63,567 nt of DNA, taken from a virus. The stretch is taken from IMG/VR virus record IMGVR_UViG_3300030430_004778, positions 1 to 63,567 of that record. One strand, given 5' to 3'. Below are positions 9,201 through 19,988 of this stretch, one piece after another (the stretch's first letter is position 1; every line of letters starts with the position of its first letter). The notes under the pieces were generated by a model. The model was not told the DNA's origin. It did not search any database and saw nothing but the letters and a program-made list of their open reading frames with translations. The position numbers and the translations under genes are program-made.

Positions 9201-10372
9201 CAGCAAACATCTCCGGTATCCACCTCTGGTAGATTGGAATATGGATCAACAAAGACTGTTTCTTGTTCAGATTCAGTTTCACAATCAAAAACATTAGATA
9301 AGTAAATGCTTTGATTTTTTAGTTTTTTATCATTGCCAATTAAATAGCACCCTATTTGAGAGTTAATTTCTTCATCAATTTCAAAATTAAAAACATTTTC
9401 TACTGCGTCTTGTAAAAATACTGGTGCCACATCTGAAATATTCAATCCAGATTCATTAGCAAAAAACATTTTTGTTAAAGTTTCCTCTCCAGTATCATCA
9501 TCAGTTTTAGTAGTCGTTACTTCATATACCTCAATCATGAAATTTTCCCTTTCTAGGTCCACATTTGCTTCTTCTAGGGATATAAAAAGAAAATCTTTTT
9601 CTACAAAAAGAGATCCAACGACTTCCTTAACATCTTCTTGCATTTCATTTGTTGTGTTTTGGACTACATTTATTTTTTCAAAGAACAATCCATCTTCGTT
9701 TGCAGTTTGAGTATCGCCAAAAAAATCAACATTTGGTATTTTTTCTAATTGCGAAATCACTTCTTCGGGCTTAGACAATATCTCATAGGGGTCATATATC
9801 TTGTTCATGCGATAAGCCACATCACTTAGAACACAGTTTATTTGTGGAATGTTTTTAATAATATTATTTTTTTGATAATAAGCAGCGGAGTCTGTTATTT
9901 CACCATGATAAAATAAAACATTAAAAGCAGGATTTAAATTGTTCGTAAACGGTTTTGTTCCAATTAAATTATCTAATAGTTTATCTGCCTCTAGTTGTGA
10001 AAACTTTAAAGAGTGTGCAATGATTTTATCTTCGAATTCTCCTACAGATTGGATTTCTAATAAACCAGCTACCGTAGCTGCGGAACCAGCAAACGTTGCA
10101 TACTCTGAATAATCTTTAGAAAAGAAAACATTATCTGCTCCTGTTTTTCTAGCTTGCACTTTTAACCGAGGTGTCTGTTCCTGTATTCGTGTTTCGATAC
10201 CTGATGGTGTGGCATCTGCATTTGAGCCACTAATCCAACGACTATCGTATACGACACCATCGTCAGAAAACGTATAATACGTAGGCTTAAATAAGCCTTT
10301 TGCTAAAAGTTGTCTTCCGTAGCTTGTTAATTGTAAATCAATGACGTCTTGCTTTTTATTAAAAAACTCCAT
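9200..10372 (-). CDS. Virion structural protein, 390 aa, N-terminal paralogue of the 323-aa protein
   Basis: The N-terminus (IDLQLTSYGRQLLAKG, then YYTFSDD) matches the pattern in the protein at 1098-2069, suggesting a shared docking module joined to different bodies. The remainder is acidic and has no recognisable enzyme motif. Start ATG 10372 is 6 nt after the stop of the 3202-aa gene; the end of that gene contains CTATTTATAG and AAAGAAAAGG just upstream. The stop overlaps the ATG of the next gene. Likely a tail or baseplate-associated component, by position. Confidence 0.7.
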   Translation of the reverse strand: MEFFNKKQDVIDLQLTSYGRQLLAKGLFKPTYYTFSDDGVVYDSRWISGSNADATPSGIETRIQEQTPRLKVQARKTGADNVFFSKDYSEYATFAGSAATVAGLLEIQSVGEFEDKIIAHSLKFSQLEADKLLDNLIGTKPFTNNLNPAFNVLFYHGEITDSAAYYQKNNIIKNIPQINCVLSDVAYRMNKIYDPYEILSKPEEVISQLEKIPNVDFFGDTQTANEDGLFFEKINVVQNTTNEMQEDVKEVVGSLFVEKDFLFISLEEANVDLERENFMIEVYEVTTTKTDDDTGEETLTKMFFANESGLNISDVAPVFLQDAVENVFNFEIDEEINSQIGCYLIGNDKKLKNQSIYLSNVFDCETESEQETVFVDPYSNLPEVDTGDVC

Positions 10373-10378
10373 AAAGTT

Positions 10379-13300
10379 TTATTCGTCCTTTTCTTTACTA
10401 TAAATAGGATTAAATGTGGTTATTGAATTAATTTTTGCTAATTCAATCAACGAGAAGAAATCGTGCGGCCAGTTATAAGAATACAAGAAATCATCTGTTT
10501 TACCTTTAAGATCTTTTCTGATGTATTCATGATTATTGTGAATAATTTTACCAACAACCGAATTGTAATTTGACGCGGCGCGCTTTTTAACTTTAAATAC
10601 CGCCCAGCGAGTAATTTCAGGATCAAAAATCGATTTTCTAAAGTAAAGAGAATTATTGTCAATCATGCCGTTTGTTGTCGGAAGTGAGTGTAAATTAGAC
10701 TCACTAGTTACTTTTAGCGCTTCTCTGGAAAAAGTAGGTTCTACGTTTTGCCACATATTTTGCAAATCTTTTTGCTTTAGATCTATAGAGTACTCAATCA
10801 TAAACATTACGAATGGGTCGATGTTGTCGTTATGTAAAAAGTCTAGGTGCGGAGGGATTACGTACTTTCTCATCATTAACATAAGATTAAAAAGCTGTTT
10901 GCTTTCACTTAATAGAGGATTTGCATCATTGCCATCTAAATTTAAATTTTGTCTAATCTCTTCAAACGATCTAATATTCTGATAATTTAATGCATCAAAT
11001 CGACTAGTACGATCTCTGTATAGGTTATCTTTAATCAAATCCACTTGATTTTTATTAATTGAATAAAGTTCTGTTTGGCTAGTCGACTTTTTGTATCTAA
11101 ATGGAATTGCAATAATCGCTTCTGATAGTTGTTTTTTTGTCGTCTTAGAAAAGGTTGCTGCTAACTGTGCAGGAGAATCGCTTGCTCCCGCGCTTACTTT
11201 TCCTATTTTGCTAACTTGATCAGGGTTAATATTAAGTAATTGTAGCATGTCTAAATTACCAGCATTCGTACCCGGCTCTAATTTCATTATTATGCCGTTT
11301 TGTGAAGATGGAATCTCACCATATTGATGCCACATGCCTTTGGCAACGTTACCAGAAACATAACTCTCAGTAGGAACAGAGGCTGAAAAATCTAAAACAG
11401 GACACTCCCAACGAGGCTTAAACGCAATTATTTGTCTTGTTTCAATGTTAGATTCTTTAAGATCGGGATTAATTTTAGCTTCTCTTTCATAAATAACTTG
11501 ATCTGGATTTTCATCTCCCAAAAACATAGAAGCAGAAAGCTGCATACTGTGTTTATAGTTGGTGGTTTCTTTAGCTAAAATTTCACCGGCTAAAAGAGAT
11601 GTCGCAACTGAAGCGTTTCCAGTCGCAGTTCTCAATGGGTAAAAAGAAGTTCTCAGTCTGTCATAAGTGTAACTAGCAGAAGCAAATATTTCTTCTCTTG
11701 TTATAACGCCACCATCATAATCAGCAGGATCTATTTGTAAACTAACTCTAACAGTTGAAAATCCATTATAGTATGGGGCAGTAAATGGATCAAATGCGCT
11801 GCCGGTAATTCCAACAGAGTTCACATTGCCCTGTGGTGCTGAGAAAGAGCTTGTAAGTATGAACCTTGTTCCAGCTGTAGGATGGGTTACTCCTCTATCT
11901 TTAAGATTTCCATACTGCCCAGTCTCTACCGGTGGTCCAAAAGAAGAGCCATAAAGAAATGGGTCAATATTAAATCCAGTTATTGATCTATTGTACATCG
12001 TGATTGATGAGGTGTTAACTTGCAAACTACTGGAAAGTGTTGCAGAAGTATCTAAACTGCTACTAACCGGAGCACTGACCATAGAGCTTGTTGCACTAGA
12101 AAAACTACTATAGTCTGTGATATTGGTTGAGTTGATTAAATGTAAATCAAAAGAATATGTCCCTGTGCTTGGAATCACAGTCGTGTGATCCAGAACAGTT
12201 TCACCAGATTGCATAATCATAGATTGCTCAGAGGATTTTCTACCAATAAACAAATTCATAGTTTCTGCCAAAAAGTTACTCATAGCGAAACTGTGTTCTG
12301 GTGTTGAGGTCCCTCTATAAGAGGCAGTAGAGTTTATGGCAAAATCTAGATCAACTTCTGCATCCAGAATAGTGTTTGTTTTAGGCTCTATTAGTTGACC
12401 AAAATTTATTCTTTTATCAAAATTACCACTTATAGTGGTGCCCCAGCACACTGTTTCTACTGAGTTTAAATTAGAAGTTGTGTCAAATATTGGATAATCT
12501 ACAGCAATTCCAGATTTTATTGAGTTAAACAAAATACCTGGTGCGAAAAAAGGTTGCATTATGGTTCTTAAGTTAGCATTTGCACCTTGTAAATTAACTA
12601 AAGGTTCTACTGACTGAGAAAATATAGTGCCAAGTTGTACTGTTCTTTCCGAAGGGTAAAAGCCATCATAAGGTAAAAACTTTAATATCGCCTCGCAAGA
12701 AAGTTTGTGAGTGGTGGTGGCAATTGCTCTTTGACTGGTAGCCATTAACGCTGTTGGATCATTGCCGATTGATTTATCTTCGTAATCCTCTTCTACTAGC
12801 TTAAAATAGTCATAAAAATCACTAAATGCGTAACGATTTAAGAATTCTTCTGTCGTGTTGTGATTAGATGCACCAGTTAAAGATAATAAACCACTTTCTA
12901 TTTCTAAATTATTTGTGCCCGTTTGATTTAAATAAGCTGTAAAGAACCCATCTGGACTGTAATTGTTATAGTTTAAGTTTCTATTAGCATCAATGTAATC
13001 AGACATTTTATCGCTAATTCTAAATTCTGGTAAAATTGTACCATCTTTTAAACTTCTAAATCCTTCTTCAGCATATTGATCGTAGGAATCATAAAAAGGT
13101 TTATAATTTGCACTTGATGAAGCTTCCCATAGAGTATCTCCAACTGATGCACTGAATAGAGCAGGACTGGTTGAGGTGCCAAGCCCAGCAAAATTTATCA
13201 CTCCTTTTAAATTTCTCTCATTGCTATTTAATCCGTCCATACGTCGAGAATTCTCGACAACAACCCTTCCAGCGACGTCGTTACTGTCTCTATGCAACAA

Positions 13301-16300
13301 CTTAACTCTTCTGTTGTAATTAACTGCTGGTATGATGTTTGCCGGTGTTTGATAGTGAAACAATGAATAACAATTTTGTAATTCTCCAACTGCATCTTTT
13401 TGAGTCATACTAGCACTATACGGAATAAACCCACCGCCGAGTGGCGCCTGCTGGTTGGTTTCGAATTGAGCGTGTGCATCAAGTTTCCAAATACTAGAAG
13501 TTAATATAGTATTATTAGTAGAATTCTTTAAGTCGTTTTTAGTTCTATCTGATCTAACTTCTCGCCAGAAATCATTTGTAAAGTTAATTCTTTTTCTTGT
13601 TCCCGAAAGGTAAGTGTATAAAGCTTTCGGATAGATTGTTTCAGCATATGCCACTTCTGTGGCTTTTTTTAGATTCTTAGAATCTAAATAATTTTTAAAT
13701 GCCGCATAAGAATTGTAAGTTAATTTGTTTATTTTTTGCCTATCAGCTGCAACCGGTAATGCAAAATCCAAATGTATGGCAGAAAACTCGTTACTTAATT
13801 TAGACTCAGCAGTATGATCTGTAAAGTGTGCTCTTATATTTCCTAAGCTTAAAAGAGCAGTTGTTTCTGCCTCTTCTCCCTCTTGCTTAAAAGAAAAACG
13901 TAAAGGTTTGTATTTTGATGTTATTGGTGGTTCTGTAAAGTTCTTTATTGTAGAATCTTTTATAAATTTAAAGGTTAAATCATTTACCGAAGTTCTTCCA
14001 CTTACATAACCAATTTGATTATTATTTCTTTGATGTCTCACAATTGGATGATTGTCTTTTCTATAAAGTCTCCAGTTTGCTCCTCCATATGGACCCTGGC
14101 GGTGTAAAAGAATAGTATTTAAAAGATAGCCAGTTTGAATATAACCCGTGGTAGTTCTTCCAAAATTTAATGACACGTCAGTGGCAGATCTATCCAACCT
14201 CTCACTTAAATATAGCTTTTCTGAAACAGAGTTTGAGTATCCTAAAAAGTTATCAGAAGAAGAGATGGGACTAGCAAGCAATCCATTGATTCCAACAAAA
14301 TTAGCATTAAAAACCATCGGGCTATCAATTTGAACGCCAGGTAGATCTAAAGCCGGATAAGCTAATAGTGTCTGAAGAGAGAGTAATCTTTGATCGCTTT
14401 TCAAGAAAGAATCAGCTTCTGTTACAAAAACCAAGTCAGAGGAAGCAAGATCTCCTCGATCTAAACCTTTATTCTCAAAACCATAAAGAGCAGAGCCTGT
14501 ATAGTTTCCAGATAAGCTAGACGTGATCCATGCATATTGCACGTCTGTTTGTGGGATTGTATGTTGGTGATGCCAGTTGTCATACTTAATAATATTTATA
14601 AATGAATTATCGGAATACCCGGACGAACCACTAAATCTTAATGATACACGACCATTTCTGTTAACTTTGTGAAATGATCCTGTCCCACTATAACCCTCTG
14701 GACTAACAGAAGAAGAGCCGCCGGGATAAGTTATTCCTGCTTCATCAAAAGCGTTTTCTCTAAACTGGTCGCTAAAATATCCAAATTGATTAGCATGATT
14801 AGAATACAACTGATTGTTTAGTGGCAATCTAACATCTAAGTTCCTAAATGGCAATACATTGTAGACACTATATTCGCCGGCTGCAACGTCTAACATTCCC
14901 TCGCCCATCGTTGAGGGACTTCCAGGGGCAGAAAACCTGTTAACAATAATCGCTGTATTTGACCCTGTTAAGTCTCTTCGCGGCAGTGTAAAATCTACAA
15001 CGCCAGAAACAAAAGCAGAATCCGTTGTTGTAGTGGGGAGTGCCCCGTCAGACTCAGCCATATATCTATTGTTTTCTGTTCGACCATTAGTCATTAAAAT
15101 TTCATAAGTATTGGTATAATTTCCTATTATTGTAGCGTTCTTGGCATGAATACCTTTTGTATCACTTGCGCCCGTTGTTTGCTGAATATTTTTAATATTT
15201 ACGGGTCTTTTTGCGTATTCTTCACGAAGATATACCGACTTCGGATTGTGTACAGAAACATTTAGCAGATCTATGGCTGTTGTCGATCCTGTTATTCTCC
15301 ATCCTTCTAGCCTTTGACCTTCTACCAGAGGTGCTTGTGCAGGAGAAAAGTTTGACATTACATGGCGATACGGTCGACCGCCAACATACTTTTCTGTAAA
15401 CGGACCTTGCATTGGAATGTCAGCATCAATGCCATAACTGTCGTGATGTAGGTTTGTAATCGCCAAGTTCGGCTGAAAATCGGAAAGATCTGCCATAGCT
15501 GGATTTGTGCTTATCGAAGAACTATATAGGCTAAATGGAAAGATAAGATCGCCCTTAAATACATCACTAAAGTTTTCAGCACTATCCGTTGCAATACCAA
15601 CAGAAAAATTGTATTTCCTCTTACCTTGATTTAACGTTAGGTCGTCGCTGCAATCTTTAAATTGTTCAAGTTTTGAGTCTGTAGGCTCAATAGATATTAG
15701 ACCGCCTTCGCCTGGTGTTGAGGGTGTAGGTCTTTTTCTAATAGAATCCCAAAATCCTACTTTCTTATTTTTATATGAATTGCCACCTGCATGATATTGT
15801 TGTATTTCTTCACCTGCAACGCTATACGTTCTTTGGCTTCTATTGAGAAAAACCGATGCTGATGCTTGATAATTTGTGGCGCCGCTTCTAAAAGTTGGAA
15901 GCGGTGTGTTGGTCAAATTGTTTGCAACCTGTCTTATTTTTTCTCTATCAGAATCCACAAGAGAGTCTCCAGTAGAGAGCACTTTGTCACGCTCTGCGCG
16001 GTTTTTCCACCAAAGACAGTTTTGATCCTGATTAATTAATTGATTTGGATTTAAAGGAGGAGTATTTTGCATAAAAGAAAAAAGAGGTTTTTGCATAGAG
16101 CCTTCAAACTCTGCTGGTAAATTTTTAATAGTTGGAAACTTACTTCTAAATTTAGTTCTATCACCTAAAGCAAAATTCTCTATCATAGTCGATACACCGT
16201 CTCTGAAATTCAACATCGATGCGGGAATCAATTTTATTAAATATCTTGATATAGAGTAATCAATAAATTTAAAATATTCTACATACTTATCAAAATCATA

Positions 16301-19300
16301 ATCATTTCCAACTTTTTCAAAAAATAAATCAGCAGCCTTCTTTAGTTCTTTGTACTCTCCACGATACATGTTCACTGGATTTCCAATCATGTTATTAAAC
16401 CAAACAGCAGAGCTAAACATATCTAGCATCTCTTCTGATATGTCTTGGAAAAGATTTTTCTCTATTGATAGATTATAAGTTGTTGGTCTATTGTTTCTAT
16501 CAAAATATTCATCATCCTCTGACAAAATTCTAGTTAGGTTAGAATCGGTTAAAACTTCGGGTACTTGTGAATGGTATGCTGTTCTTTCTATCGATTCTAC
16601 AACATCACTTGAGGAGTTCATGAAAAAACTTCCACTAGCGGTGTGTCTTCTGGAAACTAAACTACTAAACCAACCATACCTATTTTCATCTACAGAACCA
16701 GAAGATTCGTCCTCAACGGAAAATTCACCGCTTACATTGGATGCAGTTACAGTAGAAAAGTTCCACAATAAAGCTAAAGTTTCAGCTTCTGGTATGTATC
16801 TTTCATTAAGACCATTTGGTTGTGTTCCGCTTTGATATAAAAAGGCATTTCTTGTTGGTCTTTCAGCGCCAAAATTTCCTAATTTTAAATTATGATTATC
16901 TATTGTTCCTGTCGGTATGCTAGCAAACCATGCTTTACAAGAATTAACTTTTACATCTGTAGGCTCTAAAACTTGACTAGTAAAGTTTGTTCTGTGTGCT
17001 CCAACAAAGACTCGTTTAGGACTTGATAATATTTTTCGACCAAAATCATTAGAAATTGTACCAGTTACTAAAAACTCATTTGCTTTGTAGTCAGCTATAT
17101 GATTAACACCATAAAAACGAACTGTATAATCTGAATCGCTAGTTCCGCTAACCTGATTTATTGTTTCTAACTTTGTAGGCTCAACAGTAACAGAAATGGT
17201 CCAAAGCTGATCATCGTATATATTATTAAATACAGAAGAGGTTAGCTCTGGAATAAAACCTCCTGCGGTACCGGTTAACTTAAAGTAAGCATTTGATGAA
17301 TATAGATCGTCTTTAACTGTTGTCACTTGAAAGTTTGCGTAATCATTTGTTGCCCAGGTTAAACTATTCTCAACGCCATTGGCGGTGTGCATACCAAACA
17401 AAGAAGAAGTTATATGTAAGGGGTAAAGATTTGCTACATTTCCTTTATATCCTTCTTTAACAGTCGCGTACTCAGCTATAGACACCCTGTTTGGAAGTAA
17501 AACGTTTGATTCTAGTGTGAAAGAAAGCCCTTGACCTTCAAACGTTCCGTCTACTGCGTTAGTGCCTGCAATAAAAGAAGTCGCGTTCGAATCTATCTTG
17601 TATTGATAAATTGACGCCTCGTCGTTCGAACCGGCTGTTGTTTTTTCATTAAAGTTGATATACTTTTTAATCTTAGAAATTGATTTTAAATTGTCTTCTA
17701 ATTTATATACAGATTCATTCCCATACAAATTAATTTTTAGTACATTGTCTCCAATACCAAAACACCTTAAAAGATTTCTTATAGATTTTTCAGTCCCTTT
17801 TGTCTTGTATAAATAAGTTAAATTATTATAAATGTTTTGATAAATAACATTTTTTACTTCTTGTATATCTCTCTCAAATTTTAATTCTTCATCTCTACTC
17901 TCAAATTTTTCTAACAAGCTAGCATCAACAAATATATCTGGGACCATAAACCCTGCTGACTCTAAGGCTTTTTTATTAAAAGGAGGAGGTGTCCCGCTGC
18001 CTTTATAATATTTGGCATGAGAGAGCTGTGGTAATTTTTTTAAAAGTATTGCTGCTTCATCAAAATAACTTGATATTATTTGCAAAAGATTTAACAAGTA
18101 ATTTGATTGGATATCTGCTCTTTCAGTTTCGCTTTGTTCTAACATCCACGCTGGGAAATAAGACTTCAGTGAATTTACATTTGAGTCATCATAAATACTT
18201 CCTGAGCCCATCATATTAGCTTTATATGTGACAACATCCGGATGAAAACTGTAAACTATTGGATCTTTAAACTCAATTAAGCTAGCAGAAGATTGCAATA
18301 TTGCAGATCCTGTATCTCTTGATAACGTCGAATTGTAACCAGTCCACACGCCATTGCTAACACGTCCCGAATAATCTAAAACGGTTGCATCAACAGAGGC
18401 TGTTTGTGTTATGCCTTCATTAAACTTAAAGTAAACGCCAAGGTCGGTATTAGACAGGTCTGTGTTTGTTCCGCCGCCTACTTGATCAAACCAACGTGTT
18501 TGAATTTGTTTTGATGTTCTCCAGCGTTTCCAATATCTAAACTCGTCAATCGCTCCAGAAAGTGGGGACCAACCCCTTGCGCCGCGATCACCGCTACCAT
18601 CATAAAATTGAGATGCTTGAGATCCCAACGTCGCGACGATTGCTCCTGAAACATATCCAACTGTTGTCGCTACAGAAGTTTCATCATTGTGTTTGCCGTC
18701 CACAAATAAATCAAAAACCGTATTACTTCCGGTAGTCTTCATTCTTATAGCATAATGATGCCAACTGCCATCTGCAACAGATGAAGTAGTTAAATTATTT
18801 GAACCTAAATAAGTTCTTATATTACTGCTGCCAGAAGCGTAACTTACGAATATTGGTTTACCGTTTGAACCTCCGGAAAAATTAGTCGTATTTAACTCAG
18901 TAGTTGTATCAATACCATTTGAAAATTCAATATCTGTATTTCCGCTAGAACCAACAATTGATTGTGCCAGAGTTAGAACCGCGCCGACTCTTGTTACAAC
19001 AATTGAACCATTGTGTCCATTACTGCTTTCAATACTTTGTTCAATATTATCTACTAAACCCTCTTTAGTGTTTTCACCTGATAATTGTACTACGACGTTC
19101 CCGCCGTCCAAATCACCATTGGACTTAGCACCGCCATTCATAAATTTATATGTTTTTGTCAATCCAACAGCGTCTGTAATAGTAATAGTTTGAGTATTAA
19201 GTGCTGTGGGGATCGTACCATCATCTAATATACCTGTCATCGTGGCTACCGATGCAGCTGCATTATCAAAAGTTCCAGTGGTTGCCAAGGCAACTATTAA

Positions 19301-19987
19301 ACGACCGTAATCAGCATCTGTGTGTGTTGTACCGGTTACATGAGTATCAACAATAAATTCAAAATAGTCTTGATCGGCTACATAGGCATCTTTCTTAAGC
19401 CAGAATTCTACAGTGTTTCCTTTTGTTCCGTCAATTAAAAGGTTATTTTCGCGATTATTGCTAAGGTCAAATACATTTGCATCTTTACGATATACCACCT
19501 TGTCTGTTATTTGATCGTAATAGAGAGAATCGCCGGAACCAGCATGTGGACCACCTTTGGCTAGAATATATTCGAATCCGTTTGTTAAATAATCTACAGG
19601 AGGATAAAAATCAGATTGATTTCCTGTAGTTGCGGCGCCGGTAACAAAATTAGCAAAACCGGTAGTTCTTGGATATCCATTTTCAAAAATGTGAAGATCG
19701 ATAAGAGAAGAAGAAACTTCCCAAAGTACTTTTTCTTTTAGTGAGCCATCATAAGGATAGGAATCATGAATTCTAGTTATCGCGTCTTGATAATATTTTT
19801 CTGCTAAACCAAATCTTGCAAAATTAGAGGGATCTTCGAAATCTTCTGTTGCAACAAATCTAGCATTTCTTTTGTTAATTGCCTCTGCATAATCAAAAGA
19901 TTCTATTTCATCTTTAAAGTCTTCTTTTGTTAAAGGCTCTGCGGATTTTAAATTATCTTGTTCTTTAAATAAATCTTTTAAGGACAT
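10379..19987 (-). CDS. Giant virion protein, 3202 aa, with LamG-like domain
   Basis: The longest gene in the window. Residues about 183-500 look like a concanavalin/LamG-type jelly roll: early strands with NTVEFWLKKD, later strands with DGSWHHYAIRM, FDLFVDGKHND and GAIDEFRYWKRWRT. A Thr/Gly-rich cassette (residues about 244-376) interrupts this fold. The remaining about 2700 residues are beta-rich, Ser/Thr/Asn-rich and not recognised. LamG folds usually bind glycans or act as interaction modules, so a tail-tip or adhesin-like role is plausible. ATG 19987 follows the 619-aa gene stop by 1 nt. Confidence 0.75.
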   Translation of the reverse strand: MSLKDLFKEQDNLKSAEPLTKEDFKDEIESFDYAEAINKRNARFVATEDFEDPSNFARFGLAEKYYQDAITRIHDSYPYDGSLKEKVLWEVSSSLIDLHIFENGYPRTTGFANFVTGAATTGNQSDFYPPVDYLTNGFEYILAKGGPHAGSGDSLYYDQITDKVVYRKDANVFDLSNNRENNLLIDGTKGNTVEFWLKKDAYVADQDYFEFIVDTHVTGTTHTDADYGRLIVALATTGTFDNAAASVATMTGILDDGTIPTALNTQTITITDAVGLTKTYKFMNGGAKSNGDLDGGNVVVQLSGENTKEGLVDNIEQSIESSNGHNGSIVVTRVGAVLTLAQSIVGSSGNTDIEFSNGIDTTTELNTTNFSGGSNGKPIFVSYASGSSNIRTYLGSNNLTTSSVADGSWHHYAIRMKTTGSNTVFDLFVDGKHNDETSVATTVGYVSGAIVATLGSQASQFYDGSGDRGARGWSPLSGAIDEFRYWKRWRTSKQIQTRWFDQVGGGTNTDLSNTDLGVYFKFNEGITQTASVDATVLDYSGRVSNGVWTGYNSTLSRDTGSAILQSSASLIEFKDPIVYSFHPDVVTYKANMMGSGSIYDDSNVNSLKSYFPAWMLEQSETERADIQSNYLLNLLQIISSYFDEAAILLKKLPQLSHAKYYKGSGTPPPFNKKALESAGFMVPDIFVDASLLEKFESRDEELKFERDIQEVKNVIYQNIYNNLTYLYKTKGTEKSIRNLLRCFGIGDNVLKINLYGNESVYKLEDNLKSISKIKKYINFNEKTTAGSNDEASIYQYKIDSNATSFIAGTNAVDGTFEGQGLSFTLESNVLLPNRVSIAEYATVKEGYKGNVANLYPLHITSSLFGMHTANGVENSLTWATNDYANFQVTTVKDDLYSSNAYFKLTGTAGGFIPELTSSVFNNIYDDQLWTISVTVEPTKLETINQVSGTSDSDYTVRFYGVNHIADYKANEFLVTGTISNDFGRKILSSPKRVFVGAHRTNFTSQVLEPTDVKVNSCKAWFASIPTGTIDNHNLKLGNFGAERPTRNAFLYQSGTQPNGLNERYIPEAETLALLWNFSTVTASNVSGEFSVEDESSGSVDENRYGWFSSLVSRRHTASGSFFMNSSSDVVESIERTAYHSQVPEVLTDSNLTRILSEDDEYFDRNNRPTTYNLSIEKNLFQDISEEMLDMFSSAVWFNNMIGNPVNMYRGEYKELKKAADLFFEKVGNDYDFDKYVEYFKFIDYSISRYLIKLIPASMLNFRDGVSTMIENFALGDRTKFRSKFPTIKNLPAEFEGSMQKPLFSFMQNTPPLNPNQLINQDQNCLWWKNRAERDKVLSTGDSLVDSDREKIRQVANNLTNTPLPTFRSGATNYQASASVFLNRSQRTYSVAGEEIQQYHAGGNSYKNKKVGFWDSIRKRPTPSTPGEGGLISIEPTDSKLEQFKDCSDDLTLNQGKRKYNFSVGIATDSAENFSDVFKGDLIFPFSLYSSSISTNPAMADLSDFQPNLAITNLHHDSYGIDADIPMQGPFTEKYVGGRPYRHVMSNFSPAQAPLVEGQRLEGWRITGSTTAIDLLNVSVHNPKSVYLREEYAKRPVNIKNIQQTTGASDTKGIHAKNATIIGNYTNTYEILMTNGRTENNRYMAESDGALPTTTTDSAFVSGVVDFTLPRRDLTGSNTAIIVNRFSAPGSPSTMGEGMLDVAAGEYSVYNVLPFRNLDVRLPLNNQLYSNHANQFGYFSDQFRENAFDEAGITYPGGSSSVSPEGYSGTGSFHKVNRNGRVSLRFSGSSGYSDNSFINIIKYDNWHHQHTIPQTDVQYAWITSSLSGNYTGSALYGFENKGLDRGDLASSDLVFVTEADSFLKSDQRLLSLQTLLAYPALDLPGVQIDSPMVFNANFVGINGLLASPISSSDNFLGYSNSVSEKLYLSERLDRSATDVSLNFGRTTTGYIQTGYLLNTILLHRQGPYGGANWRLYRKDNHPIVRHQRNNNQIGYVSGRTSVNDLTFKFIKDSTIKNFTEPPITSKYKPLRFSFKQEGEEAETTALLSLGNIRAHFTDHTAESKLSNEFSAIHLDFALPVAADRQKINKLTYNSYAAFKNYLDSKNLKKATEVAYAETIYPKALYTYLSGTRKRINFTNDFWREVRSDRTKNDLKNSTNNTILTSSIWKLDAHAQFETNQQAPLGGGFIPYSASMTQKDAVGELQNCYSLFHYQTPANIIPAVNYNRRVKLLHRDSNDVAGRVVVENSRRMDGLNSNERNLKGVINFAGLGTSTSPALFSASVGDTLWEASSSANYKPFYDSYDQYAEEGFRSLKDGTILPEFRISDKMSDYIDANRNLNYNNYSPDGFFTAYLNQTGTNNLEIESGLLSLTGASNHNTTEEFLNRYAFSDFYDYFKLVEEDYEDKSIGNDPTALMATSQRAIATTTHKLSCEAILKFLPYDGFYPSERTVQLGTIFSQSVEPLVNLQGANANLRTIMQPFFAPGILFNSIKSGIAVDYPIFDTTSNLNSVETVCWGTTISGNFDKRINFGQLIEPKTNTILDAEVDLDFAINSTASYRGTSTPEHSFAMSNFLAETMNLFIGRKSSEQSMIMQSGETVLDHTTVIPSTGTYSFDLHLINSTNITDYSSFSSATSSMVSAPVSSSLDTSATLSSSLQVNTSSITMYNRSITGFNIDPFLYGSSFGPPVETGQYGNLKDRGVTHPTAGTRFILTSSFSAPQGNVNSVGITGSAFDPFTAPYYNGFSTVRVSLQIDPADYDGGVITREEIFASASYTYDRLRTSFYPLRTATGNASVATSLLAGEILAKETTNYKHSMQLSASMFLGDENPDQVIYEREAKINPDLKESNIETRQIIAFKPRWECPVLDFSASVPTESYVSGNVAKGMWHQYGEIPSSQNGIIMKLEPGTNAGNLDMLQLLNINPDQVSKIGKVSAGASDSPAQLAATFSKTTKKQLSEAIIAIPFRYKKSTSQTELYSINKNQVDLIKDNLYRDRTSRFDALNYQNIRSFEEIRQNLNLDGNDANPLLSESKQLFNLMLMMRKYVIPPHLDFLHNDNIDPFVMFMIEYSIDLKQKDLQNMWQNVEPTFSREALKVTSESNLHSLPTTNGMIDNNSLYFRKSIFDPEITRWAVFKVKKRAASNYNSVVGKIIHNNHEYIRKDLKGKTDDFLYSYNWPHDFFSLIELAKINSITTFNPIYSKEKDE
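18860..19258 (-). repeat. Inserted virion domain cassette, copy 2 (inside a LamG-like fold)
   Basis: About 133 codons: TITITDAVGLTKTYKFM, then ESSNGHNGSIVVTRVGAVL, then QSIVGSSGNTDIEF, ending FSGGSNG. It separates the early and late strands of the LamG-like domain of the 3202-aa protein, so it reads as an insertion into a pre-existing fold. Edges are estimates. Confidence 0.6.
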
Positions 19988-19988
19988 A

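Noticed and set aside
10401-10408. TATAAATA on the plus strand (also near 2089, 17810 and 20247)
   Set aside because: No plus-strand gene follows any of them; three lie in coding sequence of the minus strand. Treated as chance or as the reverse of a CTATTTAT element.
10656-10982. Plus-strand open frame of 108 codons opposite the 3202-aa gene
   Set aside because: Fully antisense to a strongly supported gene and without a ribosome binding site.
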